Shown piece by piece: positions 34,673-43,406 of a stretch of 64,000 bases of DNA. The DNA is from REEB95 sp963785735. Lineage in GTDB: Bacteria > Pseudomonadota > Alphaproteobacteria > ATCC43930 > CGMCC-115725. The stretch spans positions 62,001 through 126,000 of the forward strand of contig CAWAWJ010000001.1 of assembly GCA_963785735.1 (NCBI GenBank). The letters run 5' to 3'. Below the pieces are notes generated by a model, which saw only the letters and a program-made list of their open reading frames with translations, searched no databases and was not told where the DNA came from. Position 1 is the stretch's first letter, and every line of letters starts with the position of its first letter. The translations under genes and the position numbers were made by a program.

Positions 34673-34812
34673 TCTATTATCTCCCAAGGAATGACATTCG
34701 ATCGCAAGCACTATGGCATTTTTGACGAAAGTTTGCACCCGCAGAATAGCGTCGACATGGCCCGATGCGAGCGGCACGTCTCCCTCCCCGCGCCGGCGCG
34801 GTCCGTTGGGGA

Positions 34813-36441
34813 TTATTTGAGCGCCTTTGCCTGTTCGCGCAGCACGAATTTCTGGATCTTGCCCGTCGAGGTTTTCGGCAAGGGCCCGAACACCACCGTC
34901 TTGGGGATTTTATAGCGCGCGAGACGGTCGCGGCAGAAGGCGATGATCTCGTCGCCCGAGGCCTTGGCGCCGGGCTTCAAGGTCACGAAGGCGCACGGCG
35001 TCTCGCCCCAGGTCGCGTCGGGCCGCGCCACCACCGCCGCCTCCAGAATATCCGGGTGCCGGTAGAGCACGCTTTCGACCTCGATGGTCGAGATGTTCTC
35101 GCCCCCTGAAATGATGATGTCCTTGGAGCGGTCGCGGATTTCGATATAGCCGTCGGGGTGGACGACGCCGAGATCGCCGGTGTGGAACCAGCCGCCGGCG
35201 AAGGCCTCGGCGGTCGCCTTGGCGTTCTTCAGATAGCCCTTCATCACGATATTGCCGCGCATGAATATCTCGCCCATGGTCTCGCCGTCGGGCGCGGCCG
35301 GCTTCAGGCTTTGCGCATCGGCCACCATCAGCCCGTCGAGCACCGGGTAATTGACGCCCTGGCGCGCCTTGAGCGCCGATTTCCTGGCCGAAGGCAGGCC
35401 GTTCCATTCCTCATGCCAAGCGCAGACCACCGCCGGGCCATAAACCTCGGTGAGCCCGTAGACGTGGGTGACGGCGAAGCCCAGCTTCTCCACGCCCTCG
35501 ATCACGGCGGCGGGGGGCGCCGCCCCGGCGGTCATCATATTGACCCGCCGGTTGCCGATGGTGCGGCGCTGCTCCTCGGGCGCGTTCACCAGCATGTTCA
35601 TGACAATGGGCGCGCCGCAAAGATGGGTCACGCCGTGCTCCGCTATCGCGGCGAAGATGGGGGCCGATTCGACCCGGCGCAGGCACACATGGGTTCCGGC
35701 CTGGGCCGTCACCGTCCAGGGAAAGCACCAGCCGTTGCAATGGAACATCGGCAGCGTCCAGAGATAGACGGGATGCGCCGGCATGGCCCACACCAGCACA
35801 TTGCCGAGCGCGTTCAGATAAGCGCCGCGGTGGTGATAGACCACGCCCTTCGGGTTGCCGGTGGTGCCCGAGGTGTAGTTGAGCGAAATCGCGTCCCATT
35901 CGTCGCCCGGATTTTCCCAGGCGAAACCGGGATCGCCTCCGGCGATGAAGGCCTCGTAATCCATCTCGCCCAACAGTTTTCCGGGCGGGGCCAGATCGTC
36001 GTCGATGCCGATCACCAGCGGGCGCGATTTGGCGAGCGCGAGCGCCTTTTCGATGGTGGGCGAAAACTCGCGGTCGGTGATCAAAACCTTCGCCTCGCCA
36101 TGGTCGAGGATGAAGGCGATGGTCGCGGCGTCGAGCCTTATGTTGAGCGCGTTCAACACCGCCCCCGCCATCGGCACGCCGAAATGCGCCTCGAAGGCCT
36201 CGGGCGTGTTGGCGGCCATCACCGCCACCGTGTCGCCCTTGCCCACCCCATGCTTCCGCAACGCGCTTGCGAGACGCCGGCAGCGCGCATAGCTCTCGGC
36301 CCAGGAATAGCGCCGCTTCCCATGCACCACGGCCAAGCGCGTTGGATAGACCGCGGCCGACCGGGCGATGAACCCGAGCGGCGTCAAGGGCACGTAATTG
36401 GCCCGGTTGCGGTCGAGCCCGGTGTCGTAGGCGTTGGCCAT
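34813..36441 (-). CDS. AMP-binding acyl-CoA synthetase (AlkK-like, medium/long chain)
   Basis: From ATG 36441 (MANAYDTGLDRN) the product has 542 residues. LNYTSGTTGNPKGVVY is the ATP P-loop, PMFHCNGWCFPW and YGLTEVYGP are typical of the AlkK/acyl-CoA synthetase group, and GWFHTGDLGVVHPDGYIEIRDRSKD is the hinge. The C-terminal catalytic lysine lies in LPKTSTGKIQK. It activates carboxylic acids for beta-oxidation or similar. It diverges from prpE with a 68-bp spacer, so the two acid-activating enzymes may share control. Confidence 0.88.
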   Translation of the reverse strand: MANAYDTGLDRNRANYVPLTPLGFIARSAAVYPTRLAVVHGKRRYSWAESYARCRRLASALRKHGVGKGDTVAVMAANTPEAFEAHFGVPMAGAVLNALNIRLDAATIAFILDHGEAKVLITDREFSPTIEKALALAKSRPLVIGIDDDLAPPGKLLGEMDYEAFIAGGDPGFAWENPGDEWDAISLNYTSGTTGNPKGVVYHHRGAYLNALGNVLVWAMPAHPVYLWTLPMFHCNGWCFPWTVTAQAGTHVCLRRVESAPIFAAIAEHGVTHLCGAPIVMNMLVNAPEEQRRTIGNRRVNMMTAGAAPPAAVIEGVEKLGFAVTHVYGLTEVYGPAVVCAWHEEWNGLPSARKSALKARQGVNYPVLDGLMVADAQSLKPAAPDGETMGEIFMRGNIVMKGYLKNAKATAEAFAGGWFHTGDLGVVHPDGYIEIRDRSKDIIISGGENISTIEVESVLYRHPDILEAAVVARPDATWGETPCAFVTLKPGAKASGDEIIAFCRDRLARYKIPKTVVFGPLPKTSTGKIQKFVLREQAKALK

Positions 36442-36509
36442 CCCTGTCCCTCGCGGCGGCTTCACAATCGGCCGCCTTTGGCTCACAGTTCTAATCGGGG
36501 AGACTATCA

Positions 36510-38411
36510 ATGACCAGCCGCTACGCGGAAGCCTATCGCCGTTCGCTCGCCGATCCCGAAGGCTTCTGGGGAGATGCCGCCAAGGCGATCGACTGGGACA
36601 GGCCCTGGGACCGCGTGCTCGATGCGAGCAAGCCGCCCTTCTACCGCTGGTTCAAGGGCGCGCGGCTCAACACCTGCTACAACGCGCTCGACCGGCATGT
36701 GGAAAGGGGCCGTGGCATGCAGACCGCGCTCATTTACGACAGCCCGGTCACTAATACGATCAAGCGCTTCACCTATAAGGAGCTGCGCGACGAGGTCGCC
36801 AGGCTCGCCGGCGTGTTAGAGGCGCATGGCGTCAAAAAGGGCGACCGGGTCATCCTTTATATGCCGATGGTGCCGGAAGCGGTCATGGCCATGCTCGCTT
36901 GCGCAAGGATTGGCGCGATCCACTCGGTGGTGTTCGGCGGTTTCGCGGCACCCGAATTGGCGGCGCGGCTCGACAATTCCAAGCCCCGGATGGTGCTCTC
37001 GGCCTCTTGCGGCATCGAGGCGAGCCGGGTCATTGCCTATAAACCGCTCTTGGACCAGGCGATTGCGCTCGCCAAGTCGAAGCCCGAGGCGTGCCTTATC
37101 CTCCAGCGTCCGCAACAAACATGCGAGTTGGTGAAGGGCCGCGATTTCGATTGGGCCGAGGAAACATCCAAGGCCAAGCCCGCGCCTTGCGTGAGCGTCG
37201 AGGCGACCGACCCGCTTTATATCCTCTACACCTCGGGCACCACCGGCGCGCCCAAGGGCATCGTGCGCGACAATGGCGGCCACGCCGTGGCGCTATGCTG
37301 GTCGATGGCGAATGTCTATGGGCTCCAGCCGGGCGAGACCTGGTTCACCGCGTCGGATGTGGGCTGGGTGGTGGGGCACAGCTATATCTGCTACGCGCCT
37401 TTGTTCTACGGACTCGCCACCATCCTCTACGAAGGCAAGCCGGTGGGCACGCCCGACGCCGGAAGTTTCTGGCGGGTGATCGCGCAGCACGGAGCGGTCG
37501 CCATGTTCACCGCCCCCACCGCCTTCCGCGCGATCAAGCGCGACGACCCGGACGGCAATCTCATCCGCAAATACGATCTCGCGAAATTCCGCACGCTGTT
37601 TTTGGCGGGCGAGCGCGCCGACCCGCCGACGGTGGAATGGGCGGAAAAGCAATTGAAGGTGCCGGTTATCGACCATTGGTGGCAGACCGAAACCGGCTGG
37701 GCCATCGCCGCCAATTGCATGGGGCTTGGGCAGCTGCCGGTGAAGCACGGCTCGCCCACGAAAGCGGCGCCGGGCTATGATCTGAAATCGCTCGCCCCCG
37801 ACGGCAAAGAAATGAAACCGGGCGAGATCGGCGCGCTTTGCGTCAAGCTCCCGATGCCGCCCAGCTTCGCGCCCACCCTTTGGAACGCCGACGACCGCTT
37901 CGTCAAATCCTATCTCGCCGATTACCCGGGTTATTACCTGACCGCCGATGCGGGCTATATCGACGCCGAGGGCTATGTGTTCGTGATGGCGCGCACCGAC
38001 GACATCATCAATGTCGCGGGCCATCGGCTTTCGACCGGCGCGATCGAGGAGGTTCTCGCCTCGCATCCCGAAGTGGCGGAATGCGCGGTGATCGGCGTGG
38101 CCGACCCCTTGAAGGGCCAGGTGCCGGTCGGGTTTCTGGTGTTGAAAGCGGGCGCGGCGAAATCCTCGGCGCTGGTGGCCGAGGAAAGCGTGAAGCTGGT
38201 GCGCGAGCGCATCGGCCCGGTGGCGAGCTTCAAGACCGCGGTGGTGGTGGAGCGTTTGCCCAAGACGCGCTCGGGCAAGATCCTGCGCGGCACCATGCGC
38301 CACATCGCCGACGGCGAGGACTACAAGACCCCGGCGACCATCGACGACCCGGCGATATTGACCGAGATCGCCGCACATTTGAAAGGCGCGGGCTACGCGA
38401 AGGGCGGGTAA
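36510..38411 (+). CDS. prpE: Propionyl-CoA synthetase
   Basis: This 633-residue member of the acetyl-CoA synthetase family has the N-terminal acetyl-CoA-synthetase domain (YRRSLADPEGFWGDAAKAIDW). ILYTSGTTGAPKGIVRDNGGHAVAL is the phosphate loop; IVRDNGGH marks PrpE rather than Acs. WWQTETGW is the acyl-pocket motif, and the catalytic lysine lies in LPKTRSGKILRGTMR. It converts propionate (and acetate or acrylate less well) to the CoA ester. No prpBCD genes are nearby, so propionyl-CoA probably enters the methylmalonyl route or PHA synthesis. Confidence 0.92.
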   Translation: MTSRYAEAYRRSLADPEGFWGDAAKAIDWDRPWDRVLDASKPPFYRWFKGARLNTCYNALDRHVERGRGMQTALIYDSPVTNTIKRFTYKELRDEVARLAGVLEAHGVKKGDRVILYMPMVPEAVMAMLACARIGAIHSVVFGGFAAPELAARLDNSKPRMVLSASCGIEASRVIAYKPLLDQAIALAKSKPEACLILQRPQQTCELVKGRDFDWAEETSKAKPAPCVSVEATDPLYILYTSGTTGAPKGIVRDNGGHAVALCWSMANVYGLQPGETWFTASDVGWVVGHSYICYAPLFYGLATILYEGKPVGTPDAGSFWRVIAQHGAVAMFTAPTAFRAIKRDDPDGNLIRKYDLAKFRTLFLAGERADPPTVEWAEKQLKVPVIDHWWQTETGWAIAANCMGLGQLPVKHGSPTKAAPGYDLKSLAPDGKEMKPGEIGALCVKLPMPPSFAPTLWNADDRFVKSYLADYPGYYLTADAGYIDAEGYVFVMARTDDIINVAGHRLSTGAIEEVLASHPEVAECAVIGVADPLKGQVPVGFLVLKAGAAKSSALVAEESVKLVRERIGPVASFKTAVVVERLPKTRSGKILRGTMRHIADGEDYKTPATIDDPAILTEIAAHLKGAGYAKGG

Positions 38412-38414
38412 GAG

Positions 38415-39017
38415 CTAAGCCGCCGGCTCTTCGGTGGCGGCGGCGGCGATGTCCTCGGCGCCGGGCGGCAACACCGCCGGCACCTCGTCGGGCTTCTTGC
38501 CGCGATTGGCGCGCTTCACCGCCTTTTCAAGCTCCTCCATGGTGCAGAGCTCCAGCGCCACCGGATGGCGCGGCTTGATGTTGGTCGTGTTCCAATGGCT
38601 GCGGTCGCGCACCGCCTGGATGGTGGGCTTGGTGGTGCCGACGAGCTTGGAGATCTGGCCGTCGCTCAATTCGGGATGGTTCTTGACGAGCCAGGAGATG
38701 GCGTCGGGCTTGTCCTGGCGCTTGGCGATGGGGGTGTAGCGCGGGCCCTTATGCTTGACGAGTTGGGCCGGCAGCGCCTCGCGCGAGATGGCGAGCCGCA
38801 AGGCGGGATCCTTCTGGCAACGCTCGATCTCGGCCAGCGTGATCTGGCCGTTGGCGACGGGGTCGAGCCCCTGCATCTGCACCGCCACCTCGCCGTCGGC
38901 GATGGCGCGCACTTCGAGCTGGTGCAGGCCGCAGAATTCGCCGATCTGGTCGAAGGTGAGCGAGGTGTTCTCGACAAGCCACACCGCGGTGGCCTTGGGC
39001 ATCAAGGGCAACGACAT
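38415..39017 (-). CDS. trcR: DUF1013-family transcription-associated regulator (TrcR-like)
   Basis: The 200-residue product begins MSLPLMPKATAVWLVENTSL. Two helix-turn-helix-like repeats can be seen: LTFDQIGEFCGLHQLEVRAIADG and LSDGQISKLVGTTKPTIQAVRDRSHWN. The pattern matches DUF1013, restricted to alphaproteobacteria. The Caulobacter member TrcR associates with RNA polymerase and affects cell-cycle gene expression (published family knowledge). A GGAG site precedes the ATG and a TATATA box lies 83 bp upstream. The C-terminal tail is Ala/Glu-rich. Confidence 0.85.
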   Translation of the reverse strand: MSLPLMPKATAVWLVENTSLTFDQIGEFCGLHQLEVRAIADGEVAVQMQGLDPVANGQITLAEIERCQKDPALRLAISREALPAQLVKHKGPRYTPIAKRQDKPDAISWLVKNHPELSDGQISKLVGTTKPTIQAVRDRSHWNTTNIKPRHPVALELCTMEELEKAVKRANRGKKPDEVPAVLPPGAEDIAAAATEEPAA

Positions 39018-39099
39018 CGTCCAATCTCCTAAGGCCGGTGGTCCGCGCGGCGCCTTATCGGGGCGTCCCAAAAGACCAAATCCTGTCCGGGATGAGGCT

Positions 39100-39105
39100 T
39101 ATATA
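39100..39105 (-). promoter_or_regulatory. -10 candidate for the TrcR-like gene
   Basis: TATATA on the minus strand, about 83 bp upstream of the ATG at 39017. A possible -35 (TTTTCA) lies 17 bp further upstream but is weak and falls inside the end of the preceding gene. Confidence 0.3.
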
Positions 39106-39139
39106 GTCGCTCGCGAGGCCGGTGAAAAGACCCATTCTT

Positions 39140-40141
39140 TCAAATCGTCAAGACGATCTTGCCGATATGTTCCGAGGTTTCCATGAGGGCATGGGCGGCG
39201 GCCGCCTCGTTGAGCGGGAAGGTCTTGTAGATTACGGGCTTCAATGCGCCCTTCTCCAACAAGGGCCAGATTTCCCGTTTCAACGGCTCCGCAATAAGCG
39301 ATTTCTGCTCGACCGAGCGCGCGCGCAACGTGGAGCCGGTGATGGTCTGGCGCTTCATCATCAGGCTGCCGAAATTAACCTCGGCTTGATAGCCCCCCAA
39401 AAGGGCGATGACGACGATGCGCCCTTCCACCGCCAGAGAGGCGAGGTTGCGCGGCACGTAAGGCCCGCACACCATGTCGAGGATCAGATCGACGCCGCGA
39501 TTCTGCGTCGCCTCCTTCACCACCTTGACGAAATCCTCGGTCTTGTAATCGATGGCGCGGGTAGCACCGAGCTTCACGCAAGCCTGGCATTTTTCGGGGC
39601 TGCCGGCGGTCGCGAAAATTTCCTTGGCGCCGAAAAGCTTCGCGATCTGGATGGCGGTGGTGCCGATGCCCGAGCTGCCGCCGTGGATCAGCACGGTCTC
39701 GCCCTTCTTCAAGCCGCCGCGCTGCATGAGATTGGTCCAGACCGTGAAATAGGTTTCGGGCAAGGCCGCCGCCTCGACCATCGAGAAGCCCTTCGGGACG
39801 GGGAGGCAGATCGCCTCGGGCGCGGGGCAGTAATCGGCATAGCCGCCGCCGGTGACGAGCGCGCAAATTTTGTCGCCGAGTTTGAGCGTCTTCACGCCCG
39901 GCCCGAGCGCCGCCACCGTACCGGCGATCTCCAGGCCGGGAATGTCCGAGGCGCCCGCCGGCGGCGGGTATTCGCCCTTGCGCTGCGCCACGTCGGGGCG
40001 GTTGACCCCGGCGGCTTCCACCTTCACCAGCACCTCGCCCGGCCCCGGCTTGGGCATGGGCCGCTCGGCCGGCTTCAATACCTCCGGCCCGCCGGGCTTG
40101 GTTATTTCGACGATGTGGATGCGGGAGGGAAGCTCGGACAT
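39140..40141 (-). CDS. NAD(P)H quinone oxidoreductase, PIG3/TP53I3 type (MDR family)
   Basis: The 333-residue zinc-free medium-chain reductase has KPGPGEVLVKVEAAGVNRPDVAQRKG (PIG3 signature), PGLEIAGTV, and the NADPH loop HGGSSGIGTTAIQIAKLFGA. No structural-zinc cysteines are present, separating it from the alcohol dehydrogenase at 18.2 kb. It reduces quinones or enoyl substrates with NADPH. It is monocistronic, diverging from the DUF1192 gene by 99 bp. Confidence 0.85.
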   Translation of the reverse strand: MSELPSRIHIVEITKPGGPEVLKPAERPMPKPGPGEVLVKVEAAGVNRPDVAQRKGEYPPPAGASDIPGLEIAGTVAALGPGVKTLKLGDKICALVTGGGYADYCPAPEAICLPVPKGFSMVEAAALPETYFTVWTNLMQRGGLKKGETVLIHGGSSGIGTTAIQIAKLFGAKEIFATAGSPEKCQACVKLGATRAIDYKTEDFVKVVKEATQNRGVDLILDMVCGPYVPRNLASLAVEGRIVVIALLGGYQAEVNFGSLMMKRQTITGSTLRARSVEQKSLIAEPLKREIWPLLEKGALKPVIYKTFPLNEAAAAHALMETSEHIGKIVLTI

Positions 40142-40240
40142 GGCGGGCCTTTCATGCGGCTGGCTGAGTGGCGGATTGCACCCTTAGCCCGATCGCGCCA
40201 CACTGGCAACAACCGAACGGGCAGGACGAGGGAGGCCCCG

Positions 40241-40423
40241 ATGGACGAGGAAGATTTGGCGCCCCAGCGCCAGAAGCCCAAGCCGCGCGACCTGGCGCCG
40301 GTTTCGGTCGAGGAGCTCGAGGCCTATATAGCCCAGCTCGAAGCCGAGATCGCCCGCGCCCGCGCCGAAATCAACGCCAAGCGCAGGCAGCGCGGCGGCG
40401 CCGAAAACCTGTTCAAACGTTAG
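40241..40423 (+). CDS. DUF1192-family small protein
   Basis: The 60-residue product (MDEEDLAPQRQKPKPRDLAPVSVEELEAYIAQLEAEIARARAEI... in outline) has the DUF1192 pattern: acidic start, 'DLAPLSVEEL' phrase and one amphipathic coiled-coil helix. A GAGGGAGG ribosome site supports the start. Function is unknown. It is common in alphaproteobacteria upstream of dehydrogenase genes. It precedes bdhA by 8 bp in the same operon. Confidence 0.85.
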   Translation: MDEEDLAPQRQKPKPRDLAPVSVEELEAYIAQLEAEIARARAEINAKRRQRGGAENLFKR

Positions 40424-40431
40424 GAGAGCTC

Positions 40432-41220
40432 ATGTCCGCCCTTACCGGAAAAACCGCCATCGTCACCGGCTCGACCAGCGGCATCGGCCACGCCATCGCC
40501 GTCGCGCTGGCCCAAGCCGGCGCCAACATCATGCTCAACGGCTTCGGCGAGAAATCGTCTATCGAGCAGATCAAGCGCGAATTCTCGGCGAAGCACGGCA
40601 TTAAAACGGGATATTCCCCGGCCGACATGTCGAAGCCCGCCGAAATCCGCCAGATGGTGGCCGACACGGCGAAGGAGCTGGGCTCGGTCGACATATTGGT
40701 CAACAACGCCGGCATCCAGCATGTGGCGCCGATCGTCGATTTCCCCGAGGACAAATGGGACGCGATCATCGCCATCAATCTCTCGGCCGCGTTCCATGCC
40801 ACCAAGGCGGCGCTGCCGCTGATGAAGCGGAAGCGCTGGGGCCGCATCATCAACATCGCCTCGGCGCACGGCCTGGTCGCCTCGCCGCAGAAGGTGGCCT
40901 ATGTCGCGGCCAAGCACGGCATCGTGGGCTTGACCAAGACGACCGGCCTCGAAGCCGCCAATGACGGCATCACCTGCAACGCCATCTGCCCCGGCTGGGT
41001 GCTGACGCCGCTGGTGCAGAAGCAGCTCGATGCGCGCGCCAAGGAAACCGGCAAGACGCTCGACGCGGTCAAGACCGATTTCCTCAAGGAAAAGCAGGCG
41101 CTCCTGTCCTTTGTCACGGTCGAGCAATTGGGCGCGATCGCCGTGTTCCTGTGCAGCGAGGGCGCGGCCAGCATCACCGGCACCACCATCGCCGACGATG
41201 GCGGCTGGACCGCGCAATAG
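40432..41220 (+). CDS. bdhA: 3-hydroxybutyrate dehydrogenase
   Basis: The 262-residue classical SDR has TGSTSGIGHA (cofactor loop, 12-21), NNAGIQHVAPI with the IQ.V pattern of D-3-hydroxybutyrate dehydrogenases, SAHGLVAS (catalytic Ser 144) and YVAAK (Y157, K161). CPGWVLTPLV and TTIADDGGWTAQ close the protein as in characterised BdhA. It oxidises 3-hydroxybutyrate to acetoacetate, linking polyhydroxybutyrate breakdown to central metabolism; a CE1-type esterase related to PHB depolymerases lies at 61.7 kb. It sits in a DUF1192-bdhA-metY-hydrolase gene run. Confidence 0.92.
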   Translation: MSALTGKTAIVTGSTSGIGHAIAVALAQAGANIMLNGFGEKSSIEQIKREFSAKHGIKTGYSPADMSKPAEIRQMVADTAKELGSVDILVNNAGIQHVAPIVDFPEDKWDAIIAINLSAAFHATKAALPLMKRKRWGRIINIASAHGLVASPQKVAYVAAKHGIVGLTKTTGLEAANDGITCNAICPGWVLTPLVQKQLDARAKETGKTLDAVKTDFLKEKQALLSFVTVEQLGAIAVFLCSEGAASITGTTIADDGGWTAQ

Positions 41221-41224
41221 CTCC

Positions 41225-42547
41225 ATGGCCGAGAAGCCGAAATTCCCGAAATTCTCCACCTTGAGCCTCCATGCCGGGCAGAAGCCCGATCCGTTGACCG
41301 GCGCGCGCGCCGTGCCGATCTATCAATCGACCAGCTATGTCTTCCGCGACAGCGGGCACGCGGCCGCGCTCTTCAACCTGGAGGAGCCGGGCTACATCTA
41401 TTCGCGCATCGGCAACCCGACCGTGGCGGTGCTGGAGGAGCGCATCGCCGCGCTCGAAGGCGGCGTCGGCGCAGTCGCCACATCCAGCGGGCAAGCCGCG
41501 CTGCATCTGGCTATTGCGACCTTGATGGGATCGGGCGGGCATATTGTCGCCGCGGCCTCGCTTTATGGCGGCTCGATCAATCTCTTGAAGCTGACCCTGC
41601 CCCGCTTCGGCATAACGTCGAGCTTCGCCGACCCGCGCGATCCCCAAGCCTTCGCCAAGGCGATCCGGCCCGAGACGCGGCTCGTCTTCGCCGAGGCGCT
41701 GGGCAATCCCGGGCTTGAAGTGCTCGACATCGAAGCCGTTGCCAAGGTCGCGCACCGGGCGGGCTTGCCGTTGCTGGTCGATGCAACCTTCGCCACGCCC
41801 TATCTGCTGCGCCCGTTCGAGCACGGCGCCGATCTCATCATGCATTCGGCGACCAAGTGGCTGGGCGGCCACGGCGTCGCCATCGGCGGCGTGCTGGTCG
41901 ACAGCGGGAAATTCGACTGGGAAAAATCCGGGAAATTCCCGACTTTGACCGAGCCCTATGCCGGCTATCACGGCATCGACTTCGCCGAGGAATACGGGCC
42001 GCAAGCCTTCGTCATGCGCGCCCGGGCCGAGGGCGTGCGCGATTTCGGCGCGTGCTTGAGCCCGGCGAACGCCTTCCACATCATCCAGGGGATCGAGACC
42101 CTGCCGCTCCGGATGGACCGCCACATGGCGAATACCGGGGCCGTGCTGCAATTCCTCAAAGCGAGCCCGGACGTGGCCTGGGTCTGCCATCCGGGATTGC
42201 CCGAGCATCCCGACCACGCGCTCGCCAAGAAGCTCTGGCCCAAGGGCGCGGGTTCGATCGTGAGCTTCGGCATCAAGGGCGGGCGCGAAGCCGGCCGCGC
42301 TTTCGTCGACGGTTTGCGGCTCATCTCGCATCTCGCCAATGTCGGCGACGCCAAGACGCTCGTCATCCATCCCGCCAGCACCACGCATCAGCAGATGAGC
42401 GCGGCCGACCTGAATGCGGCCGGGGTGGGCGAGGACATGATAAGGCTTTCGGTCGGGCTCGAGGATGCGGACGACATCCTGGCCGACCTGGCGTTGGGGA
42501 TGATCGCGGCGCAAAAAGCCGCCGCCCGGCCCAAGGCGGCGGAGTAG
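41225..42547 (+). CDS. metY: O-acetylhomoserine sulfhydrylase family (Cys/Met metabolism PLP enzyme)
   Basis: This 440-residue PLP enzyme opens with FSTLSLHAGQKPDPLTGARAVPIYQSTSYVF. The PLP lysine is in MHSATKWLGGHG. FGIKGG, LISHLANVGDAKTLVIHPASTTHQQ are diagnostic of MetY-type sulfhydrylases, which form homocysteine from O-acetylhomoserine and sulfide. Distinction from O-succinylhomoserine enzymes is not certain. It starts 4 bp after bdhA and its stop touches the next start, so the genes are co-transcribed. Confidence 0.88.
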   Translation: MAEKPKFPKFSTLSLHAGQKPDPLTGARAVPIYQSTSYVFRDSGHAAALFNLEEPGYIYSRIGNPTVAVLEERIAALEGGVGAVATSSGQAALHLAIATLMGSGGHIVAAASLYGGSINLLKLTLPRFGITSSFADPRDPQAFAKAIRPETRLVFAEALGNPGLEVLDIEAVAKVAHRAGLPLLVDATFATPYLLRPFEHGADLIMHSATKWLGGHGVAIGGVLVDSGKFDWEKSGKFPTLTEPYAGYHGIDFAEEYGPQAFVMRARAEGVRDFGACLSPANAFHIIQGIETLPLRMDRHMANTGAVLQFLKASPDVAWVCHPGLPEHPDHALAKKLWPKGAGSIVSFGIKGGREAGRAFVDGLRLISHLANVGDAKTLVIHPASTTHQQMSAADLNAAGVGEDMIRLSVGLEDADDILADLALGMIAAQKAAARPKAAE

Positions 42548-43336
42548 ATGGAATTTTCGATCGGCGGCGCGCGCGTCTTCGCCGGCTCGGGCGGGCGCGC
42601 ATTCGATCCTTCGCTCCCCACATTGGCGCTGCTGCACGGCGCCGGCATGAACCACACCGTCTGGGCGGCGCAGGCGCGGGCCTTGGCTTTTCACGGGCGC
42701 AACGTTCTCGCGCTCGATTTTCCCGGCCATGGCGCGAGTGCGGGGCCGGCCCTTGCCACCATCGAGTCGCTGGCCGATTGGGTTCTGGCCTGCTTGAAGG
42801 CGCAAGGCGCGAAAACTTTCCGCCTGGGCGGGCACAGCATGGGAGCGCTGGTGGCGCTCGAAGCGGCCTCGCGCGCCGGGGCCGCTTGCGAGGCGCTCGC
42901 CCTTTTGGGCTTCGTGCCGGAGATGCGCGTCCATCCCGATTTGTTGAACGCGGCGCGGGCGGGCGAGCATTTGGCATCCGAGCTGATGGTGAGCTGGAGC
43001 TTCGGCTTGCACGGCCTCACCGGCGGCAATCCCGCGCCAGGATTGTTCCTGCCGCAAACCGCGTTGCGGCTTCTGGAGCAAGCGCCGGCCGCGAGTTTGG
43101 CGGCCGACCTCGCGGCTTGCGACGCCTACAAAAACGCCGGGGCGGCGGCGGGCCGCGTGGCGTGTCCGGTGCTGCTGCTTTTGGGCGAGCGCGACCGCAT
43201 GACGCCCTCGCCCAAAGGCGCGGCCTTCGCCAAGAATTTTTCCAATGCCCGCGTCACGATTCTGCCCGAGGCCGGCCACATGATGATGGCCGAGCAACCC
43301 TCGCTTTCGCTCGATTCGCTCAAGGCGATTCTCTGA
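42548..43336 (+). CDS. Alpha/beta hydrolase
   Basis: The 262-residue product has HGAGMNHTVW (oxyanion region), GHSMG (nucleophile Ser), LLLGERDRMTP (acid Asp) and EAGHMMM (catalytic His), the complete alpha/beta-hydrolase triad. The cap lies at about 125-190. It begins immediately after the metY stop (TAG-ATG), giving translational coupling. Substrate is unknown; an acyl homoserine or thioester role because of metY is speculation. Confidence 0.83.
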   Translation: MEFSIGGARVFAGSGGRAFDPSLPTLALLHGAGMNHTVWAAQARALAFHGRNVLALDFPGHGASAGPALATIESLADWVLACLKAQGAKTFRLGGHSMGALVALEAASRAGAACEALALLGFVPEMRVHPDLLNAARAGEHLASELMVSWSFGLHGLTGGNPAPGLFLPQTALRLLEQAPAASLAADLAACDAYKNAGAAAGRVACPVLLLLGERDRMTPSPKGAAFAKNFSNARVTILPEAGHMMMAEQPSLSLDSLKAIL

Positions 43337-43406
43337 CGCGGCGTTCGCGCGATTCGCCGCCGCCCAATTGTTGACGCGCCCCGAGGGATAAGCGAGGCTC
43401 GCGCGC